From Panicum virgatum (lineage: Eukaryota; Streptophyta; Magnoliopsida; Poales; Poaceae): a stretch of DNA of 64,000 bases. Where the stretch lies: positions 27,176,979-27,240,978 of the forward strand of contig NC_053150.1 in NCBI RefSeq assembly GCF_016808335.1. The letters are read 5' to 3'. This document shows, piece after piece, positions 45,820-59,340 of this stretch (the stretch's first letter is position 1; every line of letters starts with the position of its first letter). A program made the translations under genes and the position numbers. Below the pieces are notes generated by a model. The model ran no database searches, had not been told where the DNA came from, and worked only from the letters and a program-made list of their open reading frames with translations.

Positions 45820-46468
45820 ACTTCGTTATCAGTTAGGCAGCTTTTGTAGAACTCCTCTTAGTGTAGCCTAAATTTAGGATGGTGGGCTACTAGGCTAACA
45901 TAGATTTAAGTAACCTCTGATGATTAGTTGTAAAATGTAGCAAGTAGAAGTGGAGATGTGATCTTTGTAAGAACTTGTGAAATGTTGTAAATATAATGGC
46001 AGTCAGTCAATCTGAACGCAAAATCTAGTTCGAATTTTCATCCATGTTTCCACTCAGTTTTGAGCGATGAGTTGAATACAAAAGTTGTTCCAAATTTTAT
46101 CATCTAAATGCTCACCAAATTTCAGATCAATTGGACTTATACATCAGGAGATATTCGCAAATATAGAGGTTCTATTTTCTGAAAAACAGCAAAACCAGAG
46201 GAGTAGAAACTGATTTTTTTTACTACCTTACTTTGGGAATTAGTCTCTGAGTTGACTACCAAAGTTGTAGCTCACAAAATTATCTAACTCCTGTAAAAAT
46301 TTCAAGTCCATTGGATACATAGAACTTCAGTTATGTGCTTTTTAGTACTAACAGTTTCTGTGAAATCCAGTCATACGCAATTCCTATCATTTAAATTCAT
46401 GCCTTATGTTGTTTATTCCCATTTGAAACCTTGAAAAATCGTGGCTAATGCAACCACTCATGTTTCAG

Positions 46469-49023
46469 ATGGTGGGATCAACGAGAGGCACACCCAGTGG
46501 TTTTGGAGCTAGAGGGGGTGGCACACCACCCCCGCCACCTCCACCGTCTGGTATTGTCGAGGTGCTCGCGGCTCAGACCGAGCTCCTCCAGCAGCTTGTT
46601 CAGGCACAACAGCAGCGGGGTGAGCACAATGCTCACCACCCGCAGGAAGCTAGCTATCAAGATTTCTTGAGCACTCAGCCACCGCTCTTCAACAAGTTTT
46701 CTTTGCTGACCGTTCCATGTTCAGAGGCGAGCAAAGCTCATTTTGCCGCGCAGCAGCTCCGCGGTCCAGCTCGTATGTGGTGGGATCACTACCACGGAAT
46801 GCTCCCTGCTGATCATGTGGTCTCATGGTATGAGTTCAAGGATGCTTTTAGAGCTCATCATATTCCGACGGATCTTCTTGATCGGAAGCTAAATGAGTTC
46901 TTGGCGCTAACTCAAGCCAAACGCACTGTGCTACTGTATGCCCAAGCCTTCAATCATCTATGTCAGTATGCTGGTTATCACAAGGACACTGACGCCAAGA
47001 AGCGTGATTGCTTCCGTCGGGGACTCAGCACCAACCTGCAGGAGCGGCTAAATCTTGTTCGTGCTGATTCTTACAATGAGTTGGTGAATTTGGCTATCAA
47101 CCAGGAGGATCTTATACTGGCTCATCGTGCTGATAAGAAGAGGAAGGCACCTGCTGGACCCTCTAGTGCCTGTTGATAGCCATTATTTCCCATTTTGACC
47201 GTCAACTTCTAGGGAATAAAATGAGCTTCACACTATGTTCCATACAAGTTTTGGATGAGTTGTGGTTGCAGGAACTAATATACCAAAAATAAGGCAAAAC
47301 TGGGAAAACCCCAGGCCGGCCAGCCTATCACGTCCACTATGTGTGCCCCGTCTTCGGTACAGGAGCGAAGAGACATGTGTACAAAGCCTCTAAACCAAGG
47401 ATTGCAAGTTGGTTTGATCAAATGGACCGAAAGGCCTAGCACATGGATTGAAAGGCCCACCTGCAGCACTTACCCTGATCTTTTGGCCCGGAGCTCCACT
47501 ATGGACTTCATGCACCCTTGGAGATCAAGATGTCGGTGAAACAGGAGGCCGAGATTCGCCAAACCCAGGCCGGCCAGCCTACAAATTTCAGCTTCAAACT
47601 GACGCAACCATCCACCGCCATCTAGAGTAGATCAGGAGCGTCCACGAGAAGGTCGGTGTGAAACGGACAAAATCCCAGGCCGGCCGACCCCACTTTGCAG
47701 CGTCTCGTGCTCAACTTTATGGGGAAGCTACATCAACCGACCCTCTTGCTTACACCTGACGCCTCGGCCAAATACCAACCTCTAGCAAGTATAAATAGGC
47801 CCCCATCCTCACTTGTGAGACACACCAAAGGAGTTCTATCTTCTCGTTTTTGTTTCCTAGAGTAGGTTAGGTAGTCTGGGAGTTAGAGTCGAGTCGAGCT
47901 TGTCTCGGGATTCTTGAGTCGTCATCGGAAGTCGGGTATGAACTCTTGTATTTTTTTCCTTTGACATTTATCAATATAAGTTATCTTCTTTATATTTTCG
48001 AGTCAGCTTTACGTTCCGCATTTATTTATCTACTCAAGTTATCTTGTGTGCGGAAGTAATTCCTCTAGCTTAGGCTTTGTACCTATCTTGTTTATCGGGA
48101 TCTTACCATACGGTTTTCTCGCCCGGACTAGGGAGGCTCAAGTTAGTTCCCTAGGTTGAGGGGGGTTTCTCTTGTTCACTACAAGAGAAATCCTAACACC
48201 GAGGGCAGACGTGGTATCTAAGCTCATTGTTAGCTAGAAAGTGTGTTCCACCCCACGGTACCGTTGTGGTAGGCAGCAGGTGGCGACAGCCCTGTCTGTC
48301 CCTTGTAGTCCACCACGTTCGGGTGTTTTCATAGCAGTAGTTGCAGGTTGTCGTTGGACTCCCCTCTCATCCCTTTCTGAAGTCCTTCATCTTCCAGCCG
48401 CCGAAGTAAGCTCTAGGTTCCCGATAACTAGTTAGAAGCAAGGTTTAGTCTAGAGAAGCTAGCTCGATAGTTTAGAAGTGTTTTAGGAGTCTTTCTTGCT
48501 CGTTGTCCTCCCAGCTGCTTACCTCTCTAAGGATTAGAGTCTCCTGTGTTAGACGGTCATCGTTGGCCATTATCTTATCCTATCATATCAGGCTTACCCC
48601 CACTAAGTTAGTCGGTTGATACCGTTAGTAAAGTTTGTCATTGAATTCTTCGATACTCTTTATCCAAGGTGAAGTGCTACGGTAGTGATTCTGTGTGCTT
48701 ACGGAATCCATATTCTATTGAGCGTAAGAAATGCCAACAGTGCCCAAGCATCGAGGTATCGTGTTGTGCAGAATGCTCCAGCTACACCCTCTTGGAGAGC
48801 CCCTCAGCAAAGGCGTTGGGTTATTCGACCTCCTCAGCAGTAGCAGCAGACTCACTTTGTGCCACCTCTGCAGCAGCAGACCGGCCCAAGGCCGAATATA
48901 CAGCAAGCATCTCGCCCTGACAACAAAAACTGCTGTTTCAAGTGTGGGAGCCCGAGCCACTTTGCCAAGATGTGCCCCCGAGCGGGACAATCCCAGGGGC
49001 AGGGTTTCCGCAGAAATGATTAG
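46469..49023 (+). pseudogene. Chromovirus gag, split by a solo LTR, copy C (best preserved)
   Basis: ATG at 46469 right after TTTCAG. Part 1 is open to the LTR. Part 2 has the only intact CCHC knuckle of the three copies (CFKCGSPSHFAKMC) but one CAG-to-TAG stop (QQ*QQTH near 48840). The terminal RND* stop and the FNK|FSLL gap are shared. Confidence 0.88.
47171..48739 (+). mobile_element. Solo LTR in gag, copy C
   Basis: 1569 bp with the same TGTTGA start, CCAACA end and GTGCC duplications. Shorter through two small deletions near 47250 and 47325. TATA box at 47790-47797. Confidence 0.92.
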
Positions 49024-49044
49024 AACAAGGGAAAGAAACAAACT

Positions 49045-49440
49045 GTGCAGATCAGGCAAGGCAGAATCATTTTCACCAGCCTGACTGAACTTCCTGAGGG
49101 CACACCGGTGATGATGGGCACATTCTCTATAAACCATCGACCCGCAGTTATCTTATTTGATTCTGGTGCATCTCATAGTTTCATTAGCACTAAATTTGGG
49201 GCAAGAGCTGGATTAGATTTTTGTGACACAAAAGTCTCGTACATGATATCTACACTGGGTGGGAAAATTGCATCTAATCAAATCATTAGAGGTGTACCAC
49301 TTAAACTGGGTAGTAAAATCTTTCCAACTAATTTAATCCTGCTAGCATTAGAAGGCATGGATGTTATTCTGGGAATGGAATGGATGAATAGACATGGTGC
49401 AATATTAGATTTCTTTTCCCGAGCTATTAAATTAAATTCC
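49045..49440 (+). pseudogene. Aspartic protease, copy C
   Basis: DSGASHSFIS intact; frame change after RAIKLNS as in copy A. Confidence 0.87.
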
Positions 49441-49447
49441 ACAACCT

Positions 49448-49915
49448 TTGGAAATTCCACAACCTCATCAAGAATACATCAACTCTTGTGCCTTTGCCAT
49501 GAAAGATTTTCGTATAGAAGATATTCCAGTGGTTTGCGAGTATGCCGATGTTTTTTCGGATGACTTGCCTGGAATGCCACCAGATCGGGATATTGAATTC
49601 TTTATCGAACTTCAGCCCGGTACTGCGCCTATCTCTAAAAGGCCGCAGATTTATTCTGGACTTCTCCAGAATTGCAAAACCAATGACGGAACTGCTGAAG
49701 AAAGATGTTAAATTCAATTTAAATGGGATGCAAAGTGCGATGAGGCATTCCACACCTTAAGAGCACATCTGATCACAGCACCAGCCTTAGCTCAGCCTAA
49801 CAACAATAAGTCCAATGATGTTTACTATGATACATCGGGTATTGGTCTTGGCTGTGTTCTTATGCAAGACAACCGGGTTATCGCTTATGCTTCCCGAGCT
49901 CTTTGACCACACTAT
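49448..49915 (+). pseudogene. RT remnant with the catalytic core deleted, copy C
   Basis: Runs through [28 protein letters not shown] and then jumps at 49645 (shared CCG) to the sequence after RT ([16 protein letters not shown] in the next frame), losing 683 bases with all RT motifs. The RNase H start follows and is cut by the LTR at 49916. Confidence 0.88.
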
Positions 49916-52900
49916 TGGCGCCTACCAACGTCACCAGCGATGACGCCCGCAGACGCCAATTTGGTGGTAGGTAAATCATGGGCCTCGAATAAATCCGCAA
50001 GCGCACGGAGTACCGCCGTAGCATTTTACCCGAGAGTAACCAGGGTGTCATTTATATTTTTGCAGGGAAGGCGGTGGTGTATAGAACTTAATTAAGCTCG
50101 GAGAGACCACTATAGATTAATGTCAATGATCCAAACAGGGAAATAATGTTCAAGGTAAAAGGGGGTAGTGAACACACAAGCACAACGAGATAAGACACCT
50201 AGGATATCGGAGAGGAGAGAGCAAGATCAAGGATAACTAGAGCTATATTCTATTATACTCTCATGAACAACTAAACTGAGTCATTCACAGCAAAAGGAAA
50301 AGCCTGATCAATGGACTAGGGAGACTGCATCCAGATGAACAGGAGAAGCCTGATCATCCGACGGCTTTATGTACCTCCTACTCCTCTACCCGAACGTGGA
50401 GGATTACTCGGGGCACGAACAGGGCTGTCACCACCTGCCGGCTACCTCTGCAAACTGTGGGGTAGAATCGCATTCAAACATGGTCATCAACCTAGGCACC
50501 ACGCCTACGCTAACGAGCATCACTCTAGCCTTGCGCAAGGACACCCTTGTCTATCCAGGGCCTTAGTTCTAGAGCGCCCAATTAAGGAAGATGAAACAAA
50601 GCCATGATACACGACTAGTCTATGCATGTGAATTACTCAAGACATTCATAACTCACAAGAAGGATCATATACACAACAAGGGCAAACGAACCAAAGTACT
50701 GAATAGAGTAAATAAGCATCTAGTACAAACGCAGAGAATTACATGAAGAGAAAGTAAAAGACATACCGGGCTCTCCATGAAGACTCTAAGACCTCGAACT
50801 ACGACTCAAACCCGAACTCCACTAGTCCTAAGACCTCTACAAGAGAAGATGAACTACATCTTGAGAGAGTAACTTGATTGCTTGGATGCTTGGTGATGAT
50901 TGAAATGGAGCCCCTCCCCTCATATATATATAGGGGAGCCATCCCTTGCTCGGCTGAGAATTGTGCACGAGACTCCTTGAACCGACTTCCCCATCCAATG
51001 AGGAGCTGCCACGTCAAAGACTTGAGGCGGTGGGGCCCAAGGGCAGGTTGGTCGGCCTATAGGGCAGCCAGCCCCTTAGTGGGCCCACCGACCTTCTCCT
51101 TTGTTCCATGGGCTGCCCTTGGGGCCCATTTGTCGCTGGTGTGTGGCTCGGCCTTGTTCCTACTGAATTTCTACTCTGGTGGCCTTTTGATCCATGTGCG
51201 GCGATATCTGATTAATCAGTGTTTGCTCCTTAGCCAAAAGGGTGAGATTGCCCTCCATTTTCAGCTAAATCCTGCACTCATAGAAATCTAGAGGGACATG
51301 TGGAATTCAGTTATTTATTAGTGGCATGAGTGTAAGAAATGCAAGTCCATCCATTTATTATGGCAATATTGATGCTCAGAACTGCTCATTAGTGAGCGTT
51401 AACAAGACCCCCCAAGCTGAACTTTGCTCGTCCGTGAGCAAAGCTAAACTTTAGGTTGTTCATCAAGAGTTGCTGCAATGCTTCATTTCTTCATCATGCA
51501 CACATTACAACATAACATTCTATCTCTAATTGAATAAGTTGGTCAAACTTTGCTCACCCGTTTTACCTTAATTTCCATGGGGCTTTGGCCTTCTCCTTGT
51601 CTTGGGCGGTTGACACATAGAACGATTCATAAAGCATCACTTACCCCATTCCTTGCTCAAAATTACGTCCGGAGGTTTTCAAAAGTTTTCGAAAAATAAA
51701 AACAAGTTCCTCGGATGACACTCTCATTCGCTCAAAGGTGTTTTATCCTTACCAAGGCCTTTTTGTGTGCCTTCTTTCTCCTACTTCTAAAGGCTGTTTG
51801 TGGAGCTCAAGGCAGGGAGAAAGACTAAGGCATGCTTGTTTCGAATATTTTGCAAAGTCAAAGATCAGACCCAAAGAGTAAGCAAGTCATACAACCATGA
51901 TCAAGAAGTTCATGTGTGTGAATATGTGGTGGATGGAGTAGAAAGCAAGAGGGTAGGATGTTCCATGATTTTGTCTCTCCCTTCTTATATTTTGGGCATG
52001 GCTAGTTTTCTTATTTTTGCATGGACCTTCATGTGTCCATATTTATTATTTTTTTTCATGGGCCTTCATGTGCCCTCTTCTTTTTTTTTCAATACATAGC
52101 TCATGCCCTTACTGGAAAGAATTTTTGGGAGAGACTTTATGGAATATGGAACATCAAAGATGATATGAATGAGTGGATGGTATGGAAATGCTATTCTTCC
52201 AGTGTGGAAGTTTTTGCATGTGGAGGTGGTGTGTACGTGATTCTCGATCATGAGAGTATGAAACGCAACTCACAAAGGTCACAAAATTTGACAAAGCTCA
52301 AAAAGATACAAGCAGCATGTAGGTAAGATTATGTCTTTGTAGGCTTCGTGCATATGGCTCTAGTAGGTATTTCTCATCATCGAGGAACTTTTTATTTTGT
52401 AGTTTTCAAAGATAAAAGTTCCGAACATAAAATTTTGCTCAGAACATATTTGTAGCAACTCTAATCCATCATTTCATATTCCTCAACAGCTTAGACTCAG
52501 ATCATGCACTCACAACCCACAAAGTTTCAGGTTCAGGATAAACTTTTTGAGACCAACGAACTCAGTTCTTGGAGAATATGAGTTGTAAACTATGCATGAC
52601 AAGGGAATTTAACAGAGCAGCTGTTCATCATTTCAACTGGAGAACTTAGGCATTCTTACCGCTCATGAGAAAAATAAAACAAATGACACTTTAAGGGAAA
52701 TAAAGCTAACTGACTCGACTTCTTTTTTTTTATTGCATGCAATGCAAGATGACGAAAGAAAAGAAACATGCAAATGCACGATACATGTTACCTTCGGGGA
52801 CTCCTCCCACCCCCCCCCCCCCCCCAAGCTGGATTACTGACCAGGTGGAGGGTAATACCTGTAGTGCTGGTAGAATGCTTGAGCATCCTGATACTGCTTC

Positions 52901-53055
52901 CGAAGCAGTTCCATGGTGGCTTCATGATTTGCTTGTTGTTGTGCGTTATATCTTTCAGTGTCTTGAATATGTTGAGTGAGGGCTCCGTGGGTCTGCTGTG
53001 TCCTGTCATCAATGTCGTTGACTCGGATGTTGATGTCTTGTATCCCCTAAGATAG

Positions 53056-54440
53056 ATCATGATAACTTCGAGCTGAAAACAAGCACCGGGCAGCAAAGAG
53101 TGGGGGTGCTCCGCTCGAACTAGAACCACTGGCATGTGCCCAGTTCATTCATCCGGGTTGATCCCACTTAGAGCTGCCACCGCTCTGCCAGGATGAATCT
53201 CCAGCTTCAGGTTGCGGGATATATCGGTCCCAACTGGACTGCTGTCTGGGCGAGGGTCCGACTGTTCTAGCAGCAGGTGCACAACCTGCATAGCCATGAA
53301 AAGCTTGTGGTTGTAGTGGCGGCATATCCATCGCAGCATTTCGTGACCGGCTCCTGGTCATCCTTCCTGTCACACTACTCCTGCGAGGTACTTCGGCGGG
53401 CTGCAACTCAAAAGTATAACCACAGCTTTTATATAAATGGAGTCCCGGGTTAGGAAACGGGATCTCGTTTGCATAGCCGGGAAAGAAAAATATAATAGAG
53501 CCGTCTGGAGCACTTTTCAGAGTATGTCCTTGAACTAAATATGCCAAATCGATTGATGGGCGTGGAGTAGTGATAAAAGAAACTCGAGCCCAATTCAACA
53601 TGCCCAAACTTGTGGCAATTCTAGTGACCAAAGAAGTGCACTCAACTGGTCCGGACATTGAAAATTTCTGAGCCATTGGCGAACCATTTCTTGCACAGGG
53701 GCAATTTTTGTTTTGTTCACTATGGCATAAAGGATACGAAGTTCATCCACACGAACTGTCCGGACATCATCTCTAGGGAAACACATAAGAGCAACCCATT
53801 TATGCATCAAATGTAAAGTTGGATGCTGAATATCATTGCAACGGGGGTGCGTGTACGCGTTTAACCCAGAGATGGTATGCCAAAAACTTTCTCAGTGATA
53901 ACCCTTTGTTGCTTGCTCAAGATCAAGATTACACCTATGGTGAAAACCCAAAATATTACTCAACTCTTTCCATGACAAAGAGAATAACTCCCCGAAAAAT
54001 CGGAATACCATACCATTATTTGTCTCCACGAGAGTGCAAAGAAACTGAATGGTTAATTCTCTCGAACCCAACTCAGAAATTTCAGCAAATGAAGACCATC
54101 CCACGGCTTTCCAAACACTCATAAATTCAGCATTCATACTTGTCTTTTCCAGCAGGTCCTCATCGAACTCCCATATATGACCGAAGGTTCGACCCTTCAG
54201 GATGTTGTACGCTTGGAGTTCTTGCTTCCCTCGAATGTCGAGGTGGGAGTCATTCGGCGCCTCCTCTTCTTCTTGTTGTGCTGGCTGCTCTTCTAGCGCC
54301 TGGGACTCAGCTTGCTCATCTTGATGAGTGTAGTTTGGCATGGGGGTGGACGAGCGATGCGAGCTTGATCGACTCGAGCTCGACCTGGTCACCTTCTTGA
54401 GCGCTCCCGACACCTTCCTTCCGATGTTCCTGAAAGACAT
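53056..54440 (-). pseudogene. Athila-type ORF1, copy C
   Basis: Starts MSFRNIGRK at 54440, with a private stop after ATKGYH (53892) and the shared frameshift near 53660. The second part stops early at 53149 where CGA became TGA. Confidence 0.72.
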
Positions 54441-54544
54441 TGCAGCAGACAAAACAAGCCAAATTCTCGGAAGGATTATGTGAGAGTTAGTAAAGACCAA
54501 GTTAGCTGTCCAAGAGTTAGTAGTCCTTGTGGGGCATGGTTGCC

Positions 54545-54663
54545 TCTCACAAAAATTGTTCTTGTGGGTGATAACACTCCACAAAATCGTTCTTGTGGGT
54601 AGTGACGCACCACAAAACCATTGTTGCGGGGTAGTGGTACCACCACAAACACATTCTTGTGAA
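54545..54663 (+). repeat. Hairpin minisatellite, copy C
   Basis: Four units as in copy B. The leader from 54664 to 55875 has no gene. Confidence 0.7.
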
Positions 54664-57308
54664 GGGAAGAAGGTAAACACGAAATGCAAATAAGAATGCG
54701 AAAGAGGAAAATCTTTTTCTTCTTTTTCTTATGAACTTGGAGAGAGACAAGAACAAAGAGAGCAGAGGAGCAATGAACACGAAGTGGGCTGGTGGAACTC
54801 GGGCAAGGGGAGTGCCATGGGCTCTCTGTGCATCGGGTTAAATAGAGGGGTGATGCCCCTGAGTCGACCGACCAAAGGGGTTGGCCGGCCTGTGGCTGGC
54901 CCCAATTTTTCCCTCCTTTTTTCAGTGATCCATAATGACTACCACATGGTCCAAAATTGCATGAATGAGCATAGGGGTAGTCTGGTGCAGGCCTAGAAGT
55001 GGCCCCAAATGCATTTGGACATGTAAATCATCGAAGTTCATGCATGCACTACACTCCAAACTTTTGTGGCTGCCATTTTCTTCCAAAATTGCCCCTTGGG
55101 CACTTGTCTAATCCAGGATTCACGGGGGTTTATGATGCAAAAGATGAGAAAACAAAATATGCAAGGGTTTTCATGCAAAAGATGCAATGTTCATGCAAGA
55201 AAGCGAATGGAATTGAGGAGAATTCAAACATGCAATGGTTGAAATCAAATATGGGATAACTACCGATATACCTATTGGCAAGGGTTCAAAATTTAGAGCC
55301 TTTTGAACTAGATATTTTATTCCGCCAACCTTGATTAGTTTGACAAAATAATTCCAAAGTGTGACACTGCTTTATGAAAGTTATCGGAAGAACTTGTACC
55401 TTGATGTGGTGTCTGGGGTACTCAGGATTATCACTTGGTCCTCTTTTGATCGGGTTGGACTTCTCATGATACATATCATCCCGTGGTACTGCCCCTGAAA
55501 TGTTAGAAATTACTTACCTGGATTGCACCATAATGTGGTCGCTTTCTCGATTGATGCAGTGCTCATTGTTGTTGGTGATCAGGCAGCGACAATAGAGCAC
55601 TTCTTCAGACAGAGAATTCGAGCCTTTTCCAAGGTTGGATGCAATCATGATTAATTCAACTGCCGAAGTGTTGACTTCTCGAAATCAAGAGTGCCAAGTC
55701 ACGCTTGTCTTAAAGTCGACTCAGATTCGTCGTGAAATTCATTGGCTAATTGGAATTGAGCGGAGACTACCCCTGTCTTCACACAGAGACAAGACATCAT
55801 GGTTGTCCTGCCAGATCACTGACCACTAACCATAGAGATTTTCCTTACTTATAGAAATTCTTGTAACCTATGCCTTCCCCGATAACGGAGCCAAAAATGC
55901 TTGTTGGCGCCTACCAACGTCACCAGCGATGACGCCCGCAGACGCCAATTTGGTAGCGGGCAAATCATGGGCCACGAATAAATCCGCAAGCGCACGGAGT
56001 ACTGCCGTAACATTTTACCCGAGAGTAACCGGGATGTCATTTATATTTCCGCAGGGAAGGCGGCGGTGTATAGAACTTAATTAAGCTCGGAGAGACCACT
56101 ATAGATTAATGTCAATGATCCGAACAGAAAATAATGTTCAAGGTAAAAGGGGTAGTGAACACACAAGTACAACTAAATAACACACCTAGGATATCGGAGA
56201 GGAGAGAGCAAGATCAAGGATAACTAGAGCTATATTCCATTATACTCTCATGAACAACTGAACTGAGTCGTTCACAGCAAAAGGAAAAGCCTGATCAATG
56301 GACTAGGGAGACCGCATCCAAATGAACAGGAGAAGCCTGATCATCCGACTGCTTTATGTACCCCCTACTCCTCTACCCGAACGAGGAGGATTACTCGGGG
56401 CACAGACAGGGCTATTACCACCTGCTGGCTACCTCTACAAACTGTGGGGTAGAATCGCATTCAAACGTGGTCATCAACCTAGGCACCACGCCTACGCTAA
56501 CGAGCACCACTCTTGCCTTGCGCAAGGACACCCTTGTCTATCCGGGGCCTTAGTTCTAGAGCGCCCAATTAAAGAAGATGAAACAAAGCCATGATACACG
56601 ACTAGTCTATGCATGTGAATCACTCAAGCCATTCATAACTCACAAGAAGGATCATATACACAACAAGGGCATACGAACCAAAGTACTGAATAGAGTAAAT
56701 AAGCATCTAGTACAAACTCAGAGAATTACAGGAAGAGAAAGTAAAAGACATACCAGACTCTCCATGAAGACTCTAAGACCTCGAACTACGACTCAAACCC
56801 GAACTCCTCTAGTCCTAAGACCTCTACAAGAGAAGATGAACTACATCTTGAGAGAGTAATTTGATTGCTTGGATGCTTTGTGATGATTGAAATGTAGCCC
56901 CTCCCCTCATATATATAGAGGGGAGCCATCCCTTGCTCGGCCGAGAATTGTGCACGGGACTCCTTGAACGAACTTCCCCATCCAATGAGGAGCTACCACG
57001 TAGAAGACTTGAGGTGGTGGGGCCCAGGGACAGGTCGGTCGGCCTATAGGGCGGCCGGCCCCTTAGTGGGCCCACCGACCTTCTCCTTTGTTCCATGGGC
57101 TGCCCTCGGGGCCCACTTGTCGCTGGTGTGTGGCTCGGCCTTGTTCCTACTGAATTTTTGCTCTGGTGGCCTTTTGATCCATGTGCGGCGATATCTGATT
57201 AATCTGTGTTTGCTCCTTAGCCAAAAGGGTGAGATTACCCTCCATTTTCAGCTAAATCCTGCACTCATAGAAATATAGAGGGACATGTGCAATTCGGTTA
57301 TTTATTAG

Positions 57309-57768
57309 AGGAAGAGGACAGTGGGAGCTGCCCATAAAGGTGCAAGTGCTCCTGGTGACGACGTGCATCATTCTCCTCAAAAGAAGAAGAGAACTGCCAC
57401 TACGATGACAACAAAGCGTAGTGCCTTTCTTCAAACCAGTGATGATGACGATCTGTCGCACCGGTAATAGTACTTTTCAGAAGTTGTTGCCCCATGTTTA
57501 TTCACTATCGCCGGAGTTCTTTTTCATTGATTTTTTTCAAATCTATAGTGTTGTCAAGAAAGGCCTTGAGCCCCAGAGGCGAGGGGTAAATGTGCCAGAG
57601 GATGCTTGGCCAAGGCAAGGTGTGTCTACTGATCCAGTGGACAATTCCTCGACTACTAGCGGGGCCGCGCCGGGGCAAGAGTTGCCCTCAGCTGGCATTA
57701 CCATCGCCACGAGTACATTGGGTTATATTTCAGCACCAAATAATTCGTTTACTCTAGGTTCACTCTAG
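57309..57768 (+). pseudogene. Two-exon coding fragment of unknown family, copy C
   Basis: Counterpart of 15995-16453. Both frames open, donor CACCG|GTAATAG and acceptor CTATAG kept, same stop. Substitutions relative to A leave the frame intact. Confidence 0.35.
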
Positions 57769-57987
57769 CCTGTAAAGTATTCATGCAAGCTTTACCCTGG
57801 TTTTGCATTTAAAAAAAGCTTCACCCTGGCCTAGTAGTGACCTCATCACTAGCTACTTGGTCTTCTAGAGGACCGGAGGACCAGGAAGGATCCAGCATGC
57901 ATGCATATATACATGTCTGGCTTTAGCGCTGGCCTTGCTACCATTTTGGTGGCGACAATTGATGGCTTGGCTTCTTCTCCATGGATC

Positions 57988-58043
57988 TAGGCTCGAGCCT
58001 AGGGGCGTGCGGCCCATGCGACCACACATGTTTTAGTGGGCCC
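57988..58043 (+). mobile_element. Left end of the hAT element, rest deleted, copy C
   Basis: TAGGCTCGAGCC terminal repeat preceded by the CATGGATC duplication (57980-57987), then cut after about 55 bases by a deletion. It proves the hAT was already in the ancestral block. Confidence 0.75.
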
Positions 58044-59263
58044 ATCCTATCACACTTTGTCACATGAAAGGTGTATTTAATCTCATCATGCCGATTTTTA
58101 GGAATCGGCTTTAAAGATGCATAAGTGCCGGGTTTATCATTAGATGCATAACATGCTCCCATGTAGTCCTACTATCCTCCCCAATGAATTTAATAAATTC
58201 TGGCACCTTGAAATTCTGAGGATATGGTATGGAATCAAAACTCTCATGATAAGGTTTTTGACACACAAGAGTTTTATCCTTAAGCTCTATGCCGAAAGAC
58301 TCTTTAAACATAACAGCCAAATCTTCCTTATGTTTCTCAAGTATTTGATTAAAATAGGAAACATTTGGCCTTTGAACATTGGTACTAGAACTATTCGGCA
58401 TTTGTGGTGCATGATTCGGCTGTGTATATGGTGTTTGCTGCGAATAACCATTGTTTGGCATTGCACCATATGAATAGCCCGAACTTTGGGGAGGCATAGT
58501 ATACAGATTATAAGTCATAGTTGCGTATGGAGGAACACAACAACCAGTAAATCCATTTGTTCGGCTAAAAGCAGCCTGAACAGGAGGCATACTAGCAATC
58601 GGTTCAGGAGACGACTGATACGCCACCAGAGCACCAGGACCGGTCTGACCAGTCAGGAAACCTGTCTGACCAGTTGGAACCGGTCCACCAAGACCGGTCT
58701 GACCGTTTTGTGAAACCGGTCTGACCGCTCTACTCGCATTGTACTACTCTGGAGATTTCTGACCATCATAATGTCATACTGTGGTGCAGGTATTGCCGAT
58801 GACTGAGGAGGCATAGTATGATTTTGAAAACTACTAGCAACACTAGACATAGGAGCACTACTATCATTGGCCAAGGGTTGCTTTCCTAACAACTTATCAA
58901 TCATGTTTTGGACAGTAGCAAGCACCTTCTCCTGACCATCAACTAGTAGTTGACTAATTTGCTCCATAGTAACAGGTGATGTTGAAGTACTTACATTATT
59001 ATTGTTTGCTTTGGCTTGTTCTTCTTCATCCGAAAGAATGACCTCCTCCTTGTCCTTGGAGACTTCACCCTTCCGGTTCCTGGAGAAGTGAGACAAGAAC
59101 TACTGACGCTTCTCTTCAATTTCTTTCTCTTTGCGCCGTGTGTTCTCCTCTTCGCACTCTTTGATGAAGGCTTCATAAGCTTGGCGATCTCAGCCAATAG
59201 TTGATCAACAGTCGGCCTAACAATATTGCTAGCATCAACGTCACCACTTGACAGCTTCACCAT
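58044..59263 (-). pseudogene. Minus-strand Ty3/gypsy gag, internally deleted, copy C
   Basis: Starts MVKLSSGDVDASNI at 59263. One base is lost near 59189 (GGCGATCTCAGCC), shifting the frame. The Pro/Gln-rich region and GQTG repeat are present; after TTWEHV (58150) it jumps about 520 bases to the KPIPKNRHDEIKYTF segment and ends at the hAT junction. Confidence 0.82.
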
Positions 59264-59314
59264 GGTACTAGATGGAGTAGATTAGATCGATTTTTAAATA
59301 ACCAAGATCTTTCT

Positions 59315-59332
59315 TCCCTAGTGGAGTCGCCA
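59315..59332 (-). other. PBS of the minus-strand gypsy element, copy C
   Basis: TGGCGACTCCACTAGGGA on the minus strand, as in A and B. Confidence 0.65.
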
Positions 59333-59340
59333 AAATATAT

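Larger units (their letters stand above)
49916..57308 (-). mobile_element. Athila-like LTR retrotransposon, copy C
   Basis: Two LTRs (49916-51404, 1489 bp; 55905-57308, 1404 bp, start truncated as in copy A), PPT at 51405-51418, PBS TGGCTCCGTTATCGGGGA at 55876-55893. The internal region 51419-53055 is non-coding and includes a 17-base C run at 52810-52826. No pol genes. Confidence 0.83.
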
